Source: Alphaproteobacteria bacterium
GTDB taxonomy: Bacteria > Pseudomonadota > Alphaproteobacteria > Puniceispirillales > Puniceispirillaceae
Assembly (NCBI GenBank): GCA_022425485.1
Contig: JAKMFL010000051.1
Coordinates: forward strand, 85,882 to 149,881
Length of the DNA: 64,000 nt
Direction of reading: 5' to 3'
Shown: positions 63,981 through 64,000 of the stretch, in pieces
Layout: each line of letters starts with the position of its first letter
Position numbering within the stretch: the first letter of the stretch is position 1
The notes under the pieces: generated by a model
Databases searched by the model: none
What the model was told of the DNA's origin: nothing
What the model saw: only the letters and a program-made list of their open reading frames with translations
Program-made: the position numbers and the translations under genes

Positions 63981-64000
63981 CTTATACAGAAATTCTAAAT

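Noticed and set aside
1..64000. CRISPR arrays, IS elements, prophage, rRNA or tRNA genes
   Set aside because: No regularly spaced identical repeats, transposase or integrase frames, or cloverleaf-like sequences were seen in the intergenic gaps, most of which are under 200 bp.

Overview
The window is a gene-dense stretch of an alphaproteobacterial chromosome that contains the probable replication origin. The evidence is gene content and order: ppsR/hemE flanking a non-coding gap with DnaA-box-like sites, hemE-hemJ-rho-mnmE-mnmG-rsmG-parA-parB, the opposing DUF3576-leuS-lptE-holA block, and ybeY-phoH-miaB-rimI-tsaB. Base composition is moderate to AT-leaning. A marine, SAR116-like (Puniceispirillales/Rhodospirillales-related) organism is my best guess, but the genus is not resolvable by eye. 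No rRNA or tRNA gene, IS element, prophage or CRISPR array was seen.

Layout. 1-4.1 kb (minus): tsaB, rimI, miaB, phoH and the start of ybeY, covering tRNA modification and ribosome maturation. 4.2-7 kb: an exported polysaccharide deacetylase (plus), a Bax-like glucosaminidase and nfuA (minus). 7.1-15.4 kb (minus): mutS, glnD, murJ, trpS. 15.4-22 kb: maeB, phoR, phoB with a Pho box, a lipoprotein, nth (minus) and a DUF2244 protein. 22-30 kb: dapB, then dnaJ, dnaK and grpE with RpoH-type promoters, an unrecognised lysine-rich protein plus a zinc-ribbon membrane protein (plus), and hrcA (minus). 30-37 kb (plus): rph-rdgB-hemW, an LpoA-like lipoprotein (minus), then rsmI, yraN, a BON lipoprotein and gshB. 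37-44.9 kb (minus): a comM-type AAA protein, a HIT protein, the his cluster (hisB-hisH-GNAT-hisA-hisF-hisE), and timA-like, smr and XRE genes. 45-49.2 kb: fxsA and secB (plus), then dnaQ, coaE, maf and ppsR (minus). 49.22-49.73 kb: putative oriC. 49.7-59.3 kb (plus): hemE, hemJ, rho, mnmE, mnmG, rsmG, parA and parB, with ogt on the minus strand and three parS sites. 59.3-64 kb (minus): holA, lptE, leuS and a DUF3576 lipoprotein, behind a strong terminator that ends the gene to the right of the window.

How it works together. The origin, three parS palindromes and parAB form an origin-segregation module within about 10 kb. HrcA is encoded near grpE-dnaK-dnaJ, but the promoters visible at dnaK and grpE are RpoH-like rather than CIRCE-controlled. 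PhoR/PhoB with a Pho box in front of phoB suggests autoregulated phosphate sensing. The his genes form a nearly complete late-pathway cluster.

Most of the window is conserved housekeeping DNA. The least explained items are the lysine-rich/zinc-ribbon gene pair and the degenerate repeat array in front of it, the four contiguous 15-mers in oriC, inverted repeats bracketing the intergenic parS, and recurrent 15-bp tandem duplications inside genes.
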